A stretch of 64,000 nucleotides of DNA, from positions 68,077-132,076 of the forward strand of contig CAVYFY010000029.1 of the NCBI GenBank assembly GCA_963767835.1. Reading direction: 5' to 3'. The position numbers and the translations under genes are program-made. The notes beneath the pieces were generated by a model that had not been told where the DNA came from, did not search any database, and saw nothing but the letters and a program-made list of their open reading frames with translations. Source of the DNA: SIAQ01 sp963767835 (lineage in GTDB: Bacteria; Planctomycetota; Planctomycetia; Gemmatales; Gemmataceae). Positions 9,676-18,721 of the stretch are shown here, piece by piece (the stretch's first letter is position 1; each line of letters begins with the position of its first letter).

Positions 9676-10089
9676 ATGGCCGAGCAGAAATTGATCCTGA
9701 TCGTGGATGACGATTACGACCTGAGCGACGGCATCCGCGCGGTGCTGGAAACGCAAGGGCACAAGGTCATCCAGGCCCGCGACGGCCAGCAGGGGCAACA
9801 GCTCATTTACCAGCAACGGCCTGATCTCGTCATCCTCGACATGATGATGCCGCGCAAGGGGGGCTATCCGGTCCTGGAGCATTTCCGCGACAAGAAAGAC
9901 GCCCCGCCGATCATCATGATCACCGCCAACGAAGGGAGTCGGCACAAGGCCTATGCCGAATACCTCGGCGTCATCGATTACATCCGCAAGCCGTTCGCCA
10001 TGGAGCGCCTGCTCGAAGCGGTGGAGCGCGGCCTGAATCCGCAAGAGCCCACGGCCGAGCCGGAGCCAGAAGCCGAGAAGAAGCCGTGA
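9676..10089 (+). CDS. Single-domain response regulator
   Basis: 137 residues, a lone receiver domain: acidic cluster DDD at 11-13, phosphoacceptor Asp55 in LVILDMMMP, switch Thr83 and Lys105 in IRKPF. The tail (from 121) is a Pro/Glu-rich linker and has no output domain, so it would act through protein contacts, as CheY-type regulators do. Its stop overlaps the GTG start of the next gene. No histidine kinase is adjacent; the only one in the window is at 34302. Confidence 0.88.
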   Translation: MAEQKLILIVDDDYDLSDGIRAVLETQGHKVIQARDGQQGQQLIYQQRPDLVILDMMMPRKGGYPVLEHFRDKKDAPPIIMITANEGSRHKAYAEYLGVIDYIRKPFAMERLLEAVERGLNPQEPTAEPEPEAEKKP

Positions 10090-11593
10090 GCGTGATCACG
10101 CCCGCCGCCAGCGTTCTCTTGTCGCGCGGCCCCGGTTCGCGCGAGATTTTCGCCATCCTGCGCAGCCGGCAGCTCAAATTCTTCGGCGGCTTCTGGGCCT
10201 TTCCCGGCGGCAAGCTCACCCGCCTGGAAGCCGAATCACTCGACCATGCGGACGCCCGCCGCCATGCCGCTTGCCGTGAACTGTTCGAGGAAACCGGCGT
10301 CCTGGTCGCGCGGCAGGCGGATGGCTCGTTTCCGATCATCGACGCCGAACTATCCGAATGCCGACGCGGTTTGATCGCGGACGAGCTGGCGTTTGGGCAT
10401 TTCTTGAGCGAGCACGGCTTGACGGTGCGAGCGGAGGATTTCGCGCTGATCGGCGAGATCACGACGCCGGACTTCGCGCCGGTGCGTTATGCGACCACGT
10501 TTTTCGTCGCCCATCTGCCGGCGGGGCAGGGGCCGGATGTCTGGCCCGGCGAACTGGAACGCGGCGAATGGGTCGATGTCCAGGAATTGCTGGCCCGCTG
10601 GCGGCGCGGCAACCACTTGACGCCGCCCAGCGTGATGACGCTGCAAGCGCTCGCGGATCGGCCGGTGGATGATGCGCCGCGTGTGCTTGGACCACTGTTG
10701 CGCCGCCTGGCCGGCGGCGCGATGCATCCGATTTATTTCGCGCCCTGCGTGCAGATGATCCCGCTCAAGACCGTCGCCTTGCCGCCCAGCACCCACACCA
10801 ACGCGTACCTGGTCGGCAACGGGCCGCGCTATCTCATCGATCCCGGCGCGAGCGATCCAGGTGAGCATGCTCGGTTGTTTCAGGTGCTCGACGAAGAACG
10901 CCCGCTCAGTGCGGTCCTGTTGACGCATCATCATCCGGACCATGTCGGCGCCGCGAATGCTTGCCGGGAGCGCTACGGCGTGCCGATCTGGCGCATCCGC
11001 GCACGGCCCAGTTGCTGGAAGGCCGCATCAGTGTTGATCGGATGCTCGATGACACGCCGCTGTCGCTGGGGCCGCATCCGGCGGACGGCGGCCCGTGGCA
11101 TCTGTGTCCGCTGCACACGCCGGGGCATGCGTCGGGGCATCTGGTGTTCTTCGATCCGTTCTACGGTCTGCTCTATGCCGGCGACATGATTTCGACGGTG
11201 ACCTCGATCGTGATTGGTCCGCCCGACGGCGATTTGGCCGTTTACCTGCATTCGCTGCAAGAGTTGCGCAAGCTTCCCGCTCGATTGCTCCTGCCCGCGC
11301 ATGGCAATGTCAGCGCTCGACCGGCTGGCCTGATCGATGCCGCTCTGGAGCATCGCGCCAAACGCGAGCGACAGCTTGTTGACGCGCTGAGCGAAGGTCC
11401 CGCGGCGATTGACGAATTGACGCAGCGGCTCTATCGCGGCACCCCGGAAGCGGTGATGCGCTTTGCGCGGGCACAGGTGCTGGCGGGGTTGCTGAAACTG
11501 CAAGGCGAAGGGCGAGCGCATTCGCTGGGCGGTGATCGATGGGAATTAGACGCCGGCGCTTCCCTGTGCGCGAAACCGCCAAGCGAGCATTGA
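10086..11593 (+). CDS. Nudix hydrolase fused to a metallo-beta-lactamase-fold hydrolase
   Basis: Residues 1-200 form a Nudix domain with the box GGKL...CRELFEETGV (about 41-72), which hydrolyses nucleoside-diphosphate-linked substrates. From about residue 225 follows a metallo-beta-lactamase fold with the zinc motif HHHPDH (about 281-286), later PGHASGH and DPFYGLLYAGD, and a LACTB2-like C-terminal winged segment. A one-base deletion near 10992 shifts the frame: GVPIW is in frame 0 and AHPRTAQLLEG in frame 2. The start is GTG, overlapping the upstream stop by 4 bases. The last residues (CAKPPSEH) and the stop come from a family C repeat. The substrate is unknown. Confidence 0.82.
11569..11593. 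repeat. Half copy of family C repeat forming a gene's end
   Basis: GCGCGAAACCGCCAAGCGAGC matches one arm of the repeats at 5914 and 9527. It encodes the last codons of the Nudix/metallo-hydrolase gene and includes its TGA context. Confidence 0.65.
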
Positions 11594-11639
11594 TGGTGCA
11601 CGGCGGCGGATGGATATAATAGAGGAAACGGAGATTGCC

Positions 11640-11882
11640 ATGGCCGAATCGGATTCCCTGAAAACGCGCGTTGTCGAGGCGCTGGCCCGACATGTCGGCC
11701 CCGCCCTCGAAATGGACGGCACGCTGCTCGAAGTGCTCGATGTCTCCGATGGCGTCGCCCGCATTCGCCTGGGCGGCGTGTGCGGCAATTGCCCCAGCTC
11801 CATCATGCTCGTCGTCAACGGCATCGAGGAGGAGTTGCGCAAGCACGTGCCGGAAGTCGCCTACATCGAAGCGGTGCCGTGA
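11640..11882 (+). CDS. NifU C-terminal-domain protein (Fe-S scaffold/carrier)
   Basis: 80 residues, the whole Nfu domain with CGNCPSS (Cys48 and Cys51), the pair that binds a bridging iron-sulfur cluster in a dimer and passes it to apoproteins. GGAAACGG lies just before the ATG. Its TGA overlaps the ATG of the next gene (TGATG). Confidence 0.88.
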   Translation: MAESDSLKTRVVEALARHVGPALEMDGTLLEVLDVSDGVARIRLGGVCGNCPSSIMLVVNGIEEELRKHVPEVAYIEAVP

Positions 11883-12706
11883 TGCTGCTCGGCTACAACA
11901 CCAACGGCTTCGCCCATCATCGGCTCGAGGACGCCATCACCATCCTTGCGGAACTCGGCTATCAAAGCGTCGCCATCACGCTCGACTATCACGCACTCAA
12001 TCCGCTTGACATGGATTTCGCCCGGCATTGCGAGCGCATCCGCGGCCTCTTGACGCAGTTCAAGCTGGGCTGCGTCATCGAAACCGGCGCAAGGTTTCTG
12101 CTCGATCCGCGCCGCAAGCATCAACCGACGCTATTAAGCGACCGCCTGGAAGATCGACGACGGCGGCGCGACTTTTTGTGCCGCGTGGTGGATATCGCTG
12201 CCGACTTGCGAGCGGATGCCGTCAGCTTCTGGTCGGGGACGCCGGACGCCGACATCGGCCCGAACGAATTGATGAGTCGTCTGGCAGAAGAATGTGGTGG
12301 TCTTGCCGATTACGCGGCGCCGAAAGTGCGGTTGGCGTTCGAGCCGGAGCCGGGCATGTTCATCGACACGATGGCGAAGTTCGAGGAGTTGCACCGGCGC
12401 GTCAATCATCTGCATTTCGGCTTGACGCTGGATGTCGGCCATCTGCACTGCATGGGCGAGACGCCGATCGCGGCCCACATCGAGCGCTGGAAGGATCGGC
12501 TCTGGAACGTGCACATCGAGGACATGCGGCGCGGGGTCCACGAGCATCTGATGTTCGGTGAGGGCGAGATGGAATTCCCGCCGATCTTGCGAGAGTTAAA
12601 AGAAATCGGCTACGACGGCGGCGTTCATGTCGAACTCAGCCGGCATAGCCATGACGCCGTCCACACGGCACGGCGGGCGATTGCGTTTCTGAAAAGCCTC
12701 ACTTGA
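11882..12706 (+). CDS. Sugar phosphate isomerase/epimerase (AP-endonuclease-2 TIM barrel)
   Basis: 274 residues with the xylose-isomerase-like barrel pattern: GYNTNGFAHHRLEDAI at the start, LAFEPEPGMFI (metal-binding Glu), LTLDVGHLHC (Asp and His ligands), NVHIEDM and GGVHVELSRHSHDA at the end. Members isomerise or epimerise sugars with a divalent metal. Which sugar is not apparent; the coupling to the NifU-like gene does not suggest one. Its 3' end overlaps the convergent cytochrome gene by a few bases. Confidence 0.8.
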   Translation: MLLGYNTNGFAHHRLEDAITILAELGYQSVAITLDYHALNPLDMDFARHCERIRGLLTQFKLGCVIETGARFLLDPRRKHQPTLLSDRLEDRRRRRDFLCRVVDIAADLRADAVSFWSGTPDADIGPNELMSRLAEECGGLADYAAPKVRLAFEPEPGMFIDTMAKFEELHRRVNHLHFGLTLDVGHLHCMGETPIAAHIERWKDRLWNVHIEDMRRGVHEHLMFGEGEMEFPPILRELKEIGYDGGVHVELSRHSHDAVHTARRAIAFLKSLT

Positions 12707-13295
12707 ACTTGGAATGGCAGTTGAGGCAGCTGTTGTTGAGCTTGTCGGCGGCGGTCTTGATGGCGTTGGCGTTCTTGCCCGCCACGGCCTTTCTGAAGGC
12801 GGCGGCGGCGTCGCGTGTGTCGTCGGAGAAATTCTTCCAGGCCTTCTTCGTCTTGCCGCCCGCCATGTCCTTCTCCGGCACGCGCAATTTAATCATCTCC
12901 GCCATAGCGACGAGCCAGAGGGCGGCTTCTTCGTTGGCGGGGTCGGCGGCCTCGTTCGCTTTAACGTTTTTCGCATACTCCTGGATCTTTTTCTCCAGAC
13001 CGTCGGTGGCGGGATTCGCGCCGGCCTTCGAGCCCCAGCCCAGGCCGCCTTTATTGCGCGGCTTGAACAGATGCATGAAATCAGAATTGTCCTCGATATC
13101 TTTCAGGGAGTTGGCCTTGGCTGCCTGCTTCTTGACGGCGTCAGCGTCCCCCTTCTTGACGGCGTCGGCCACCTTGGTGATCGCTTCCGCCACGGCTTTT
13201 TCCGGGCCGCCGGAAGCCGCGTTCGAGGCGCAGAGCAGTCCGAGAGTTGCCGCGAGCAGCACGCTCGCAATGGCCAAGCGAACCTTCGTTGTCAT
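12699..13295 (-). CDS. Secreted monohaem cytochrome c (c556/c'-like)
   Basis: 198 residues with a signal peptide (cleavage likely after SNAASG), a mostly helical Lys/Ala-rich body and a single CLNCH haem site at 190-194, six residues from the C terminus. A four-helix bundle with C-terminal haem is the layout of class II cytochromes c. It follows the Rieske and cytochrome b/c genes on the same strand, so it is a plausible soluble electron carrier for that complex (inference). Confidence 0.82.
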   Translation of the reverse strand: MTTKVRLAIASVLLAATLGLLCASNAASGGPEKAVAEAITKVADAVKKGDADAVKKQAAKANSLKDIEDNSDFMHLFKPRNKGGLGWGSKAGANPATDGLEKKIQEYAKNVKANEAADPANEEAALWLVAMAEMIKLRVPEKDMAGGKTKKAWKNFSDDTRDAAAAFRKAVAGKNANAIKTAADKLNNSCLNCHSKFK

Positions 13296-13370
13296 GGAAT
13301 TCTCCTGTTGAGGATGAGTTTGCGAATCGATCCTGTCCCATCAGGATCACGCTCATTCACTTCCGCGTGG

Positions 13371-13438
13371 GGCCAGGCTTTCCAGCCTGGCCAAGACTTC
13401 ATTTGCTGGTTCGGCCAGGCTAGAAAGCCTGGCCCCAC
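13371..13438. repeat. Family E inverted repeat between cytochrome genes
   Basis: Arms of GTGGGGCCAGGCTTTCCAGC and its complement. It lies in the 145-base gap between the two cytochrome genes and may end or attenuate transcription. Confidence 0.8.
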
Positions 13439-13440
13439 GA

Positions 13441-15621
13441 CTACCTGCTGATGGGCGCTCCGCCGTAGACCGGGCGGTAATCGCGCAGAATCCATCGTAT
13501 GATCAACTCACGATTCACGTCCGGCAACACCTCGATCATTTTATCGGGAGTCTTTTCATTGGTCTCGCGAAATTCCTGCAAACCGATCTCCGCGCCGAGG
13601 CCGTCTTTGGGCCGAAACGCGGGCATCAGATTTCGCTCGCCATAGCGCGACTTGTGGCCGGGCCGCATGATCATGCCGCGCAGCCAGTCGGCTGAACCGT
13701 AATCGGTGAGATCGGGAGCACCGGGATTATCTTCTTTTTCCCAGTGAACCTTGCCGGCTCCGTCCTTGACGCGCATCTCGACCGAGTGGCAACCGGAGCA
13801 TTTATTTTTTCTATCGACAAACGCCATCTGACCGGCATCGATCAGCGGATCATCCTTGCGCAGCTCCTTGGGCGTCTTGCCGATGTACTCGAGCCAGGCG
13901 GCGATTTTGTCGAAATCCTTGTCCTGGGCCGCGGCGTCCACTTTGCCGGCCTTGCGGGCTTTGTCCATGTCTTCGCGCCACTTTTTCATTCGCGTGAAGC
14001 CTTCGATTTTCTTGACGTTGCCGTTGGCGTTCATGACGGGAATGCCTTGCTCGTCGAGTTCGTCGCGCTGGACCAGTCCGAAGTAATGGTTGCTCAATGG
14101 GTTGTCAAGCAATCCGCGGACCCATTCCTTGCTGCCGAAGTTGCCGAGATCGCTGGCGGATTTGCCGACAATGCTCTCGAATTTGAATTTCGTCTTTTCG
14201 TTACTCCTTTTGACAAGGTCGCGTTCCTGGGCGGAAAAGCTGTGGCAAACGGCGCATTTGTTCTTGAAAAGCTGCTGCCCCGTTGTGAAGGGATCATTGC
14301 GTATGAGGTAATGTCCGCCCTCGACAGGGGAACCATCCATTGCGAGCTGGCAAGCGCGATGTGCGAGTGCTGCGGCCTCTTCGACGCTTTCAACGTGGTG
14401 CTTGGCCTTGTCGATCGCCTTCTCGTCGCTTTTGTCTTTCATGACGCCCCAGAGAATTCCGTTCGGGCTGTCATCGTCGAAAGCCTTGAGCGTCAACAGG
14501 CCGGCGCCGGCCAGCAAGAAGAACATTACCATGACGCCGAAGAAATGGCCGAAGGTGCGTAAGGGGCCGATGCCGAAGAACGGCAGCAGGATCAAGAGGA
14601 TCATGACGCCGTTGGGGATGACGACGGTGCCGTAGATGGCGGAATCGCCGGGGAAATATTTGAGGAGCTGGAAGAGAGCGAGGAAATACCATTCGGGCCG
14701 AGCGGGATAATTGGCGGTGCTGCGATCGGCGGCGGCGTCCAGCTCGGCACCCTTGCCGTAGACTCCGGCGCGCGCGATGGTCTCGTACAGACTTGGCTCG
14801 CTTCCATCCTCATGAGGCGGCGGCTCGACCTTGTGGGCGAAGCCCCACAGCACCAACGTCAGCATGACCGCGAACACTGCCATGCACGCCATCATGTCGT
14901 AAAAAGCTTGCCGCGGCCAAAAGGTCTCGGCGCCATGCTCGTTCTCCGGCTTGGTGACGAGACCTTCCCGGTTCTCTTTGCAGGTGACGCCATGCCGGCG
15001 GAAGATCGCGATGTGGGCGATGAGGAGCAGGATCAGCGAGCCGGGCAGGATGGCGACGTGCAGGCCGTAGAAGCGCGTGAGGGTGTGATTGCCGGAATCC
15101 GGGCCGGCGACCGCTTGCTGCTTGACTTCGCCGCCTAATTCCGGAAGCGAGCCGGCGATATTGGTGGCGACATCGGTGGCCCAGTAGCCTTTCTGGTCCC
15201 ACGGCAGCAGATAGCCGGTGAGGCTCAGGCCGAGCGTGACACTCAACAGGCCGATGCCAAGCCACCAGTTGACTTCGCGCGGCGGCAAATGGGCGCCGGC
15301 AATGACGACTTGGAGCATGTGCAGGCCGATGAGCACCATCATGGTTTGCGAGCCGAAATGGTGCAGGCCGCGGATGAGCCAGCCGAAATCCATCTTGTAC
15401 TGGATGAAGTGGACGCTGCTCCAGGCCTGCGAGGCGCTGGGGCTGTACGCGGTCATCAGCATGATGCCGGTGATGAGCTGGATGCTGAAGACGAAAGCGA
15501 GCGTGCTGCCCCAGACATAGCGCCACTTGGCCCCGCCAGGCACGCCTTCGAGGAGCGTCATGGCGACCAGTTTTCGCACGCCGGCGCGGTGATCCAGCCA
15601 ATCGAGCAAGCGCGTCATCAC
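13441..15621 (-). CDS. Cytochrome b fused to a dihaem cytochrome c (bc-complex subunit)
   Basis: 726 residues. Residues 1-380 are a full cytochrome b: haem ligands His87/His101 and His188/His203, eight or so membrane segments, and the quinol-site motif PEWY at 309-312. Residues 400-726 lie on the periplasmic side and carry two haem c sites, CAVCH (456-460) and CSGCH (608-612). Cytochrome b normally exists as a separate subunit, so this is a fusion of petB/petD-like and cytochrome c modules that would carry electrons from quinol past the low- and high-potential haems. The Rieske gene is directly upstream on the same strand; a repeat separates them. Confidence 0.9.
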   Translation of the reverse strand: MMTRLLDWLDHRAGVRKLVAMTLLEGVPGGAKWRYVWGSTLAFVFSIQLITGIMLMTAYSPSASQAWSSVHFIQYKMDFGWLIRGLHHFGSQTMMVLIGLHMLQVVIAGAHLPPREVNWWLGIGLLSVTLGLSLTGYLLPWDQKGYWATDVATNIAGSLPELGGEVKQQAVAGPDSGNHTLTRFYGLHVAILPGSLILLLIAHIAIFRRHGVTCKENREGLVTKPENEHGAETFWPRQAFYDMMACMAVFAVMLTLVLWGFAHKVEPPPHEDGSEPSLYETIARAGVYGKGAELDAAADRSTANYPARPEWYFLALFQLLKYFPGDSAIYGTVVIPNGVMILLILLPFFGIGPLRTFGHFFGVMVMFFLLAGAGLLTLKAFDDDSPNGILWGVMKDKSDEKAIDKAKHHVESVEEAAALAHRACQLAMDGSPVEGGHYLIRNDPFTTGQQLFKNKCAVCHSFSAQERDLVKRSNEKTKFKFESIVGKSASDLGNFGSKEWVRGLLDNPLSNHYFGLVQRDELDEQGIPVMNANGNVKKIEGFTRMKKWREDMDKARKAGKVDAAAQDKDFDKIAAWLEYIGKTPKELRKDDPLIDAGQMAFVDRKNKCSGCHSVEMRVKDGAGKVHWEKEDNPGAPDLTDYGSADWLRGMIMRPGHKSRYGERNLMPAFRPKDGLGAEIGLQEFRETNEKTPDKMIEVLPDVNRELIIRWILRDYRPVYGGAPISR

Positions 15622-15676
15622 GGCAAGTCCTTCGCAGAGGGACGAGGTTCATGGCCGACTAATTCAACGCCTAATC

Positions 15677-15785
15677 TAGCCACGGATGGAACACAGATGA
15701 AACACGGATGGGAGAATTTGTAACAGTCCCGATTTCCAAACAGCCAATCCTATCCGTGTTTCATCTGTGTTCCATCCGTGGCTAA
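15677..15785. repeat. Family F inverted repeat between Rieske and cytochrome b genes
   Basis: Arms of about 30 bases built from CCACGGATGGAACACAGATG and AAACACGGATG, facing each other. A diverged copy is at 23296-23377. Confidence 0.85.
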
Positions 15786-15786
15786 A

Positions 15787-16410
15787 TTAAGCGTTGGCTA
15801 TCTCCGGTTCGCCGCCGCCGAGCGGGATTTTCTGGGCGTCGTTGGCCTTGTATTTTTTGTAGGTGACTTTAATGCGATTGTGGTCGGGATTGTCGGGATC
15901 GATTTCCCAGGCCAGCGTGTCCATGCCGCGCTGGGCGGGGTTGCCGGCGGCGGCGCGCTTACCGTCAAGCAAAAAGGTGGCGGCATGGCAGGGGCAGGCA
16001 AACCCGGTCGGCCCCGTGTTCACCGAACACCCCAGGTGCGGGCAGATCGTGGTGAAAACCATCAAGTAGGCGCTCTTCTGTTCTTCGGTCAGGTTGGCGA
16101 GATTGGCCGGTTTCGGACCGCGCTGCACCACCCAAACTCGGCCCAGCACGTCATTCGGGTAGAGCGTCCAGCCGTCCATGCGGGTGTCGCGCACCACGCC
16201 CTGCACCGGCGTGTTGATGGCAAGATCGTCGAGCTTGATCCCCTCGACGAGCCGCATGGCGCTCTTGGGCCCCTTACGATTGCGCGGATCGAGGAGATAA
16301 CAAACGATCGGCACGCCGATGATGGCCGAGAAGATGGCGCCGATGCCGAAGATGGCCCAGGCCAACAAGGAACGGCGATGGGGTTGGTCCGCGAGGAGGT
16401 TGTCAGCCAT
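15787..16410 (-). CDS. Rieske iron-sulfur protein of a bc-type complex
   Basis: 207 residues: one N-terminal membrane anchor (about 14-40) and a Rieske domain. The cluster motif is Cys123-Pro-His125 and Cys139-x-x-His142, with Cys128 and Cys141 placed for the disulfide that stabilises high-potential Rieske proteins. Together with the following gene it makes the catalytic core of a quinol:cytochrome c oxidoreductase. The ATG at 16410 is the start of the membrane leader. Confidence 0.92.
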   Translation of the reverse strand: MADNLLADQPHRRSLLAWAIFGIGAIFSAIIGVPIVCYLLDPRNRKGPKSAMRLVEGIKLDDLAINTPVQGVVRDTRMDGWTLYPNDVLGRVWVVQRGPKPANLANLTEEQKSAYLMVFTTICPHLGCSVNTGPTGFACPCHAATFLLDGKRAAAGNPAQRGMDTLAWEIDPDNPDHNRIKVTYKKYKANDAQKIPLGGGEPEIANA

Positions 16411-16512
16411 GGCGGGATCGACTCCGACAGGACGAGCAGGCGGGATCCATTCGCCCGTTATCCTACCTGATGCGCGATCAATGTCAATTGTCGGCGGCGG
16501 GAAATGCCTCCC

Positions 16513-16550
16513 CGTTTAGCGTTCGCAAGGCGCCATGCGAACACTAAACG
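16513..16550. repeat. Family D inverted repeat
   Basis: CGTTTAGCGTTCGCA and its complement around a short GC loop, in the gap between the Rieske gene and the lipoprotein gene. Related sites: 42293-42337 and a single arm near 41213-41252. Confidence 0.75.
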
Positions 16551-16561
16551 CAAGCCGAGAT

Positions 16562-18721
16562 TCACTTGACGCGCTGATCGATTTGTTGTTTCAACCAATA
16601 ATAAGTGCCTCGCCCGCTCCAGTCATGCGACAATAACGCAAGGCGTCGCTGAAATAAAGCCCGAGCGCCATCGTTCATGCCGAGGCGCGGCAAGATGTCC
16701 CGTACGTTCGTGATCTCATCGCGCAAGAGTCCTTTGGCCTCGACTTGCTCGATTTCGCTTTTGGTTTTTGCGAGATAGGCGTTGGCGGCCTTGATGCCAT
16801 CGGGGTGCGTGTGCACGAGGCACTCGGCGAGGCGCAATTTGGCGTTGAAATAGCGCTGCACATCCAGGTGTAGCGTTTCCAGCAAGCCAACGCGCATTTC
16901 GATGTCATCGGCACGGACGCGCTTGCGCATCTGCTCGAGCCGCTGATCGAAGGTGGATTCCTGGCGGATGCGGGCGAGATAGAACTTGTCCCAGGCGCTG
17001 GCGGCCATGATCCAGCCCTCGTGTGCCCGTGTGAGGGCGGCGTCGCTTGGCTTCGCTTGCCCTCGAAGCGCGGCCTGTGCGCGTTCGGCTTTTTCGTGGC
17101 TTACCTCCGCTTGGCTGCGAGCCAATTCGAAACCGAAATGATCGCGCAGGCCGACTGCCAGAATCTTGGTCGGCACCGAGCGGTCGTGATCTCCCTTGAC
17201 GTTCATCTCGCGCAGCTCTCTGTCGATGTCGGCAAGCTTTTTCTCGCTCTCCACATCCCGCATCCAGTGCAGCAGGAAATCTGCGCCCCCCAGGCTGTCA
17301 AGGATCTGCTGGGCCTTGGCGCGCACAGCGGGGTCGCCGGATTCAAGATCTCCTCTGGCGGCGTTCATTTGGGCGATCCACGCGGCGCACTCCTTTTCGA
17401 ATGCCTTGTCGCCGGCAAAGGCGTCGGTCTTCACGAGGTAATCAATGCGCTCCTGCCGCTGCCGCATCGTCCCGTATTGGCCGCGCAGGTACATTTCGCG
17501 TGGCTGCAGATCGAACTTGGTGAAGAAGTCCTCGACAATCCCGAACAGTGGTTTGAGCGCCGCCGGCGGGAGTGACCGAGGGCCAATGTTGATCTGATCG
17601 AAATTGAAGCGGACATTGTCGAATGGCACGCGCGTGTAGGCGATCAAGCCGGCGCGCCCCGTCGTGTCAACTCCGCCCTCAGTCTTTGGCAGAAACAGCT
17701 CCAGGCAGCGCGTCGGCGATGGGGCGGCCTTGGCCCCTTGAGTCGGCGGATTCCACACCTTGACCGGGATCTCCGTCAGCTTGGCGATCTCCTGCGCAGC
17801 GCGAGCTGATTCTGGTGCAGCGATTCGATCGATCCGGTCGAGCCGATCCTGCAACTCCCGCATGCGCGGCGACAGCGCGTGATCGGGGCCAACCAGCCAC
17901 GCCTCCAGCTTCTTCGCTTGCTCCGATGTGATCCGCGACGGCGCAAGCAGCTTCGGATCGGCCTGCGCTTCCTTCAGGGTGGCAATGCTCTTGCCGTCCT
18001 TGCCCCTGACCGCCAGGCCGAGCCGCGGATCGAACAGCAGCACGCCGGACGATTGCGCATCGGGCACGCCGATCAGGAATTGCACAGGATCGGTGTCCGG
18101 CACGACGATCAAGCAGCCGTCCAGCTTTTCTTGCCGCAACAGGGCGAGGCAAACGAGGGAGCGATCCACAGCCCCGCCGTGGCCGCGCCGCAGCGTGAAC
18201 GCCGGCGGAATCCAGGTATCGACCTGCTCGTGCAAGAGGACGTTGCGCATCGTCCAGCGGAACAGCGCATTTGCTCTCTTCTCGGCCGTGTCGAGGCTGG
18301 GCGCTTCGAGGGAACGGGCGGCATCGCGCATCAGATAGCATTCATCAAGGTAATGCGCATCGGCGGTGCGGAACTCGGTCGATTCCAACTCGGCCAGTTC
18401 CGCGCTGCTGAGGTGGACTTCGTCGATCAGGTATTTCCGCTCGGCATCGGGGAACTGAAGCCTTGCCATGACGTCAGGTTTGGCGAAATAGCTGTTGAAC
18501 TTTGGCAAGAAATCGCGAAAACGCGTCCAGTCATCGGTGGGGCGCGCGAAGCGAAAGGCTTCGCTGGCGTCAGTCCAGACATTGGCTTCCGATCCTGGGG
18601 GCGGAGGAGGAGGCAGCGGCTTGACGGGAGACCGCCGGCAACCGTGCATCATTGCGCAGACCGATGCGATGGATGCGGCCACGAGCAGCGAGCGGAGCAG
18701 ATGTGATTTCATGGTGTCCAT
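16562..18721 (-). CDS. Large lipoprotein with a possible transglutaminase-like segment
   Basis: 719 residues. The N terminus (MDTMKSHLLRSLLVAASIAS, then MMHGC) looks like a lipoprotein signal with a lipobox-like Cys. The segment RRGHGGAVDRSLVCLALLRQ is reminiscent of the core helix of transglutaminase-like folds, without the catalytic triad being clear. The rest is helical and charged. The chosen ATG overlaps the kdsA stop (TAATG), which suggests translational coupling; an internal ATG at 18712 is the alternative. I do not recognise the family with certainty. The coupling to kdsA hints at an envelope role (inference). Confidence 0.6.
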   Translation of the reverse strand: MDTMKSHLLRSLLVAASIASVCAMMHGCRRSPVKPLPPPPPPGSEANVWTDASEAFRFARPTDDWTRFRDFLPKFNSYFAKPDVMARLQFPDAERKYLIDEVHLSSAELAELESTEFRTADAHYLDECYLMRDAARSLEAPSLDTAEKRANALFRWTMRNVLLHEQVDTWIPPAFTLRRGHGGAVDRSLVCLALLRQEKLDGCLIVVPDTDPVQFLIGVPDAQSSGVLLFDPRLGLAVRGKDGKSIATLKEAQADPKLLAPSRITSEQAKKLEAWLVGPDHALSPRMRELQDRLDRIDRIAAPESARAAQEIAKLTEIPVKVWNPPTQGAKAAPSPTRCLELFLPKTEGGVDTTGRAGLIAYTRVPFDNVRFNFDQINIGPRSLPPAALKPLFGIVEDFFTKFDLQPREMYLRGQYGTMRQRQERIDYLVKTDAFAGDKAFEKECAAWIAQMNAARGDLESGDPAVRAKAQQILDSLGGADFLLHWMRDVESEKKLADIDRELREMNVKGDHDRSVPTKILAVGLRDHFGFELARSQAEVSHEKAERAQAALRGQAKPSDAALTRAHEGWIMAASAWDKFYLARIRQESTFDQRLEQMRKRVRADDIEMRVGLLETLHLDVQRYFNAKLRLAECLVHTHPDGIKAANAYLAKTKSEIEQVEAKGLLRDEITNVRDILPRLGMNDGARALFQRRLALLSHDWSGRGTYYWLKQQIDQRVK

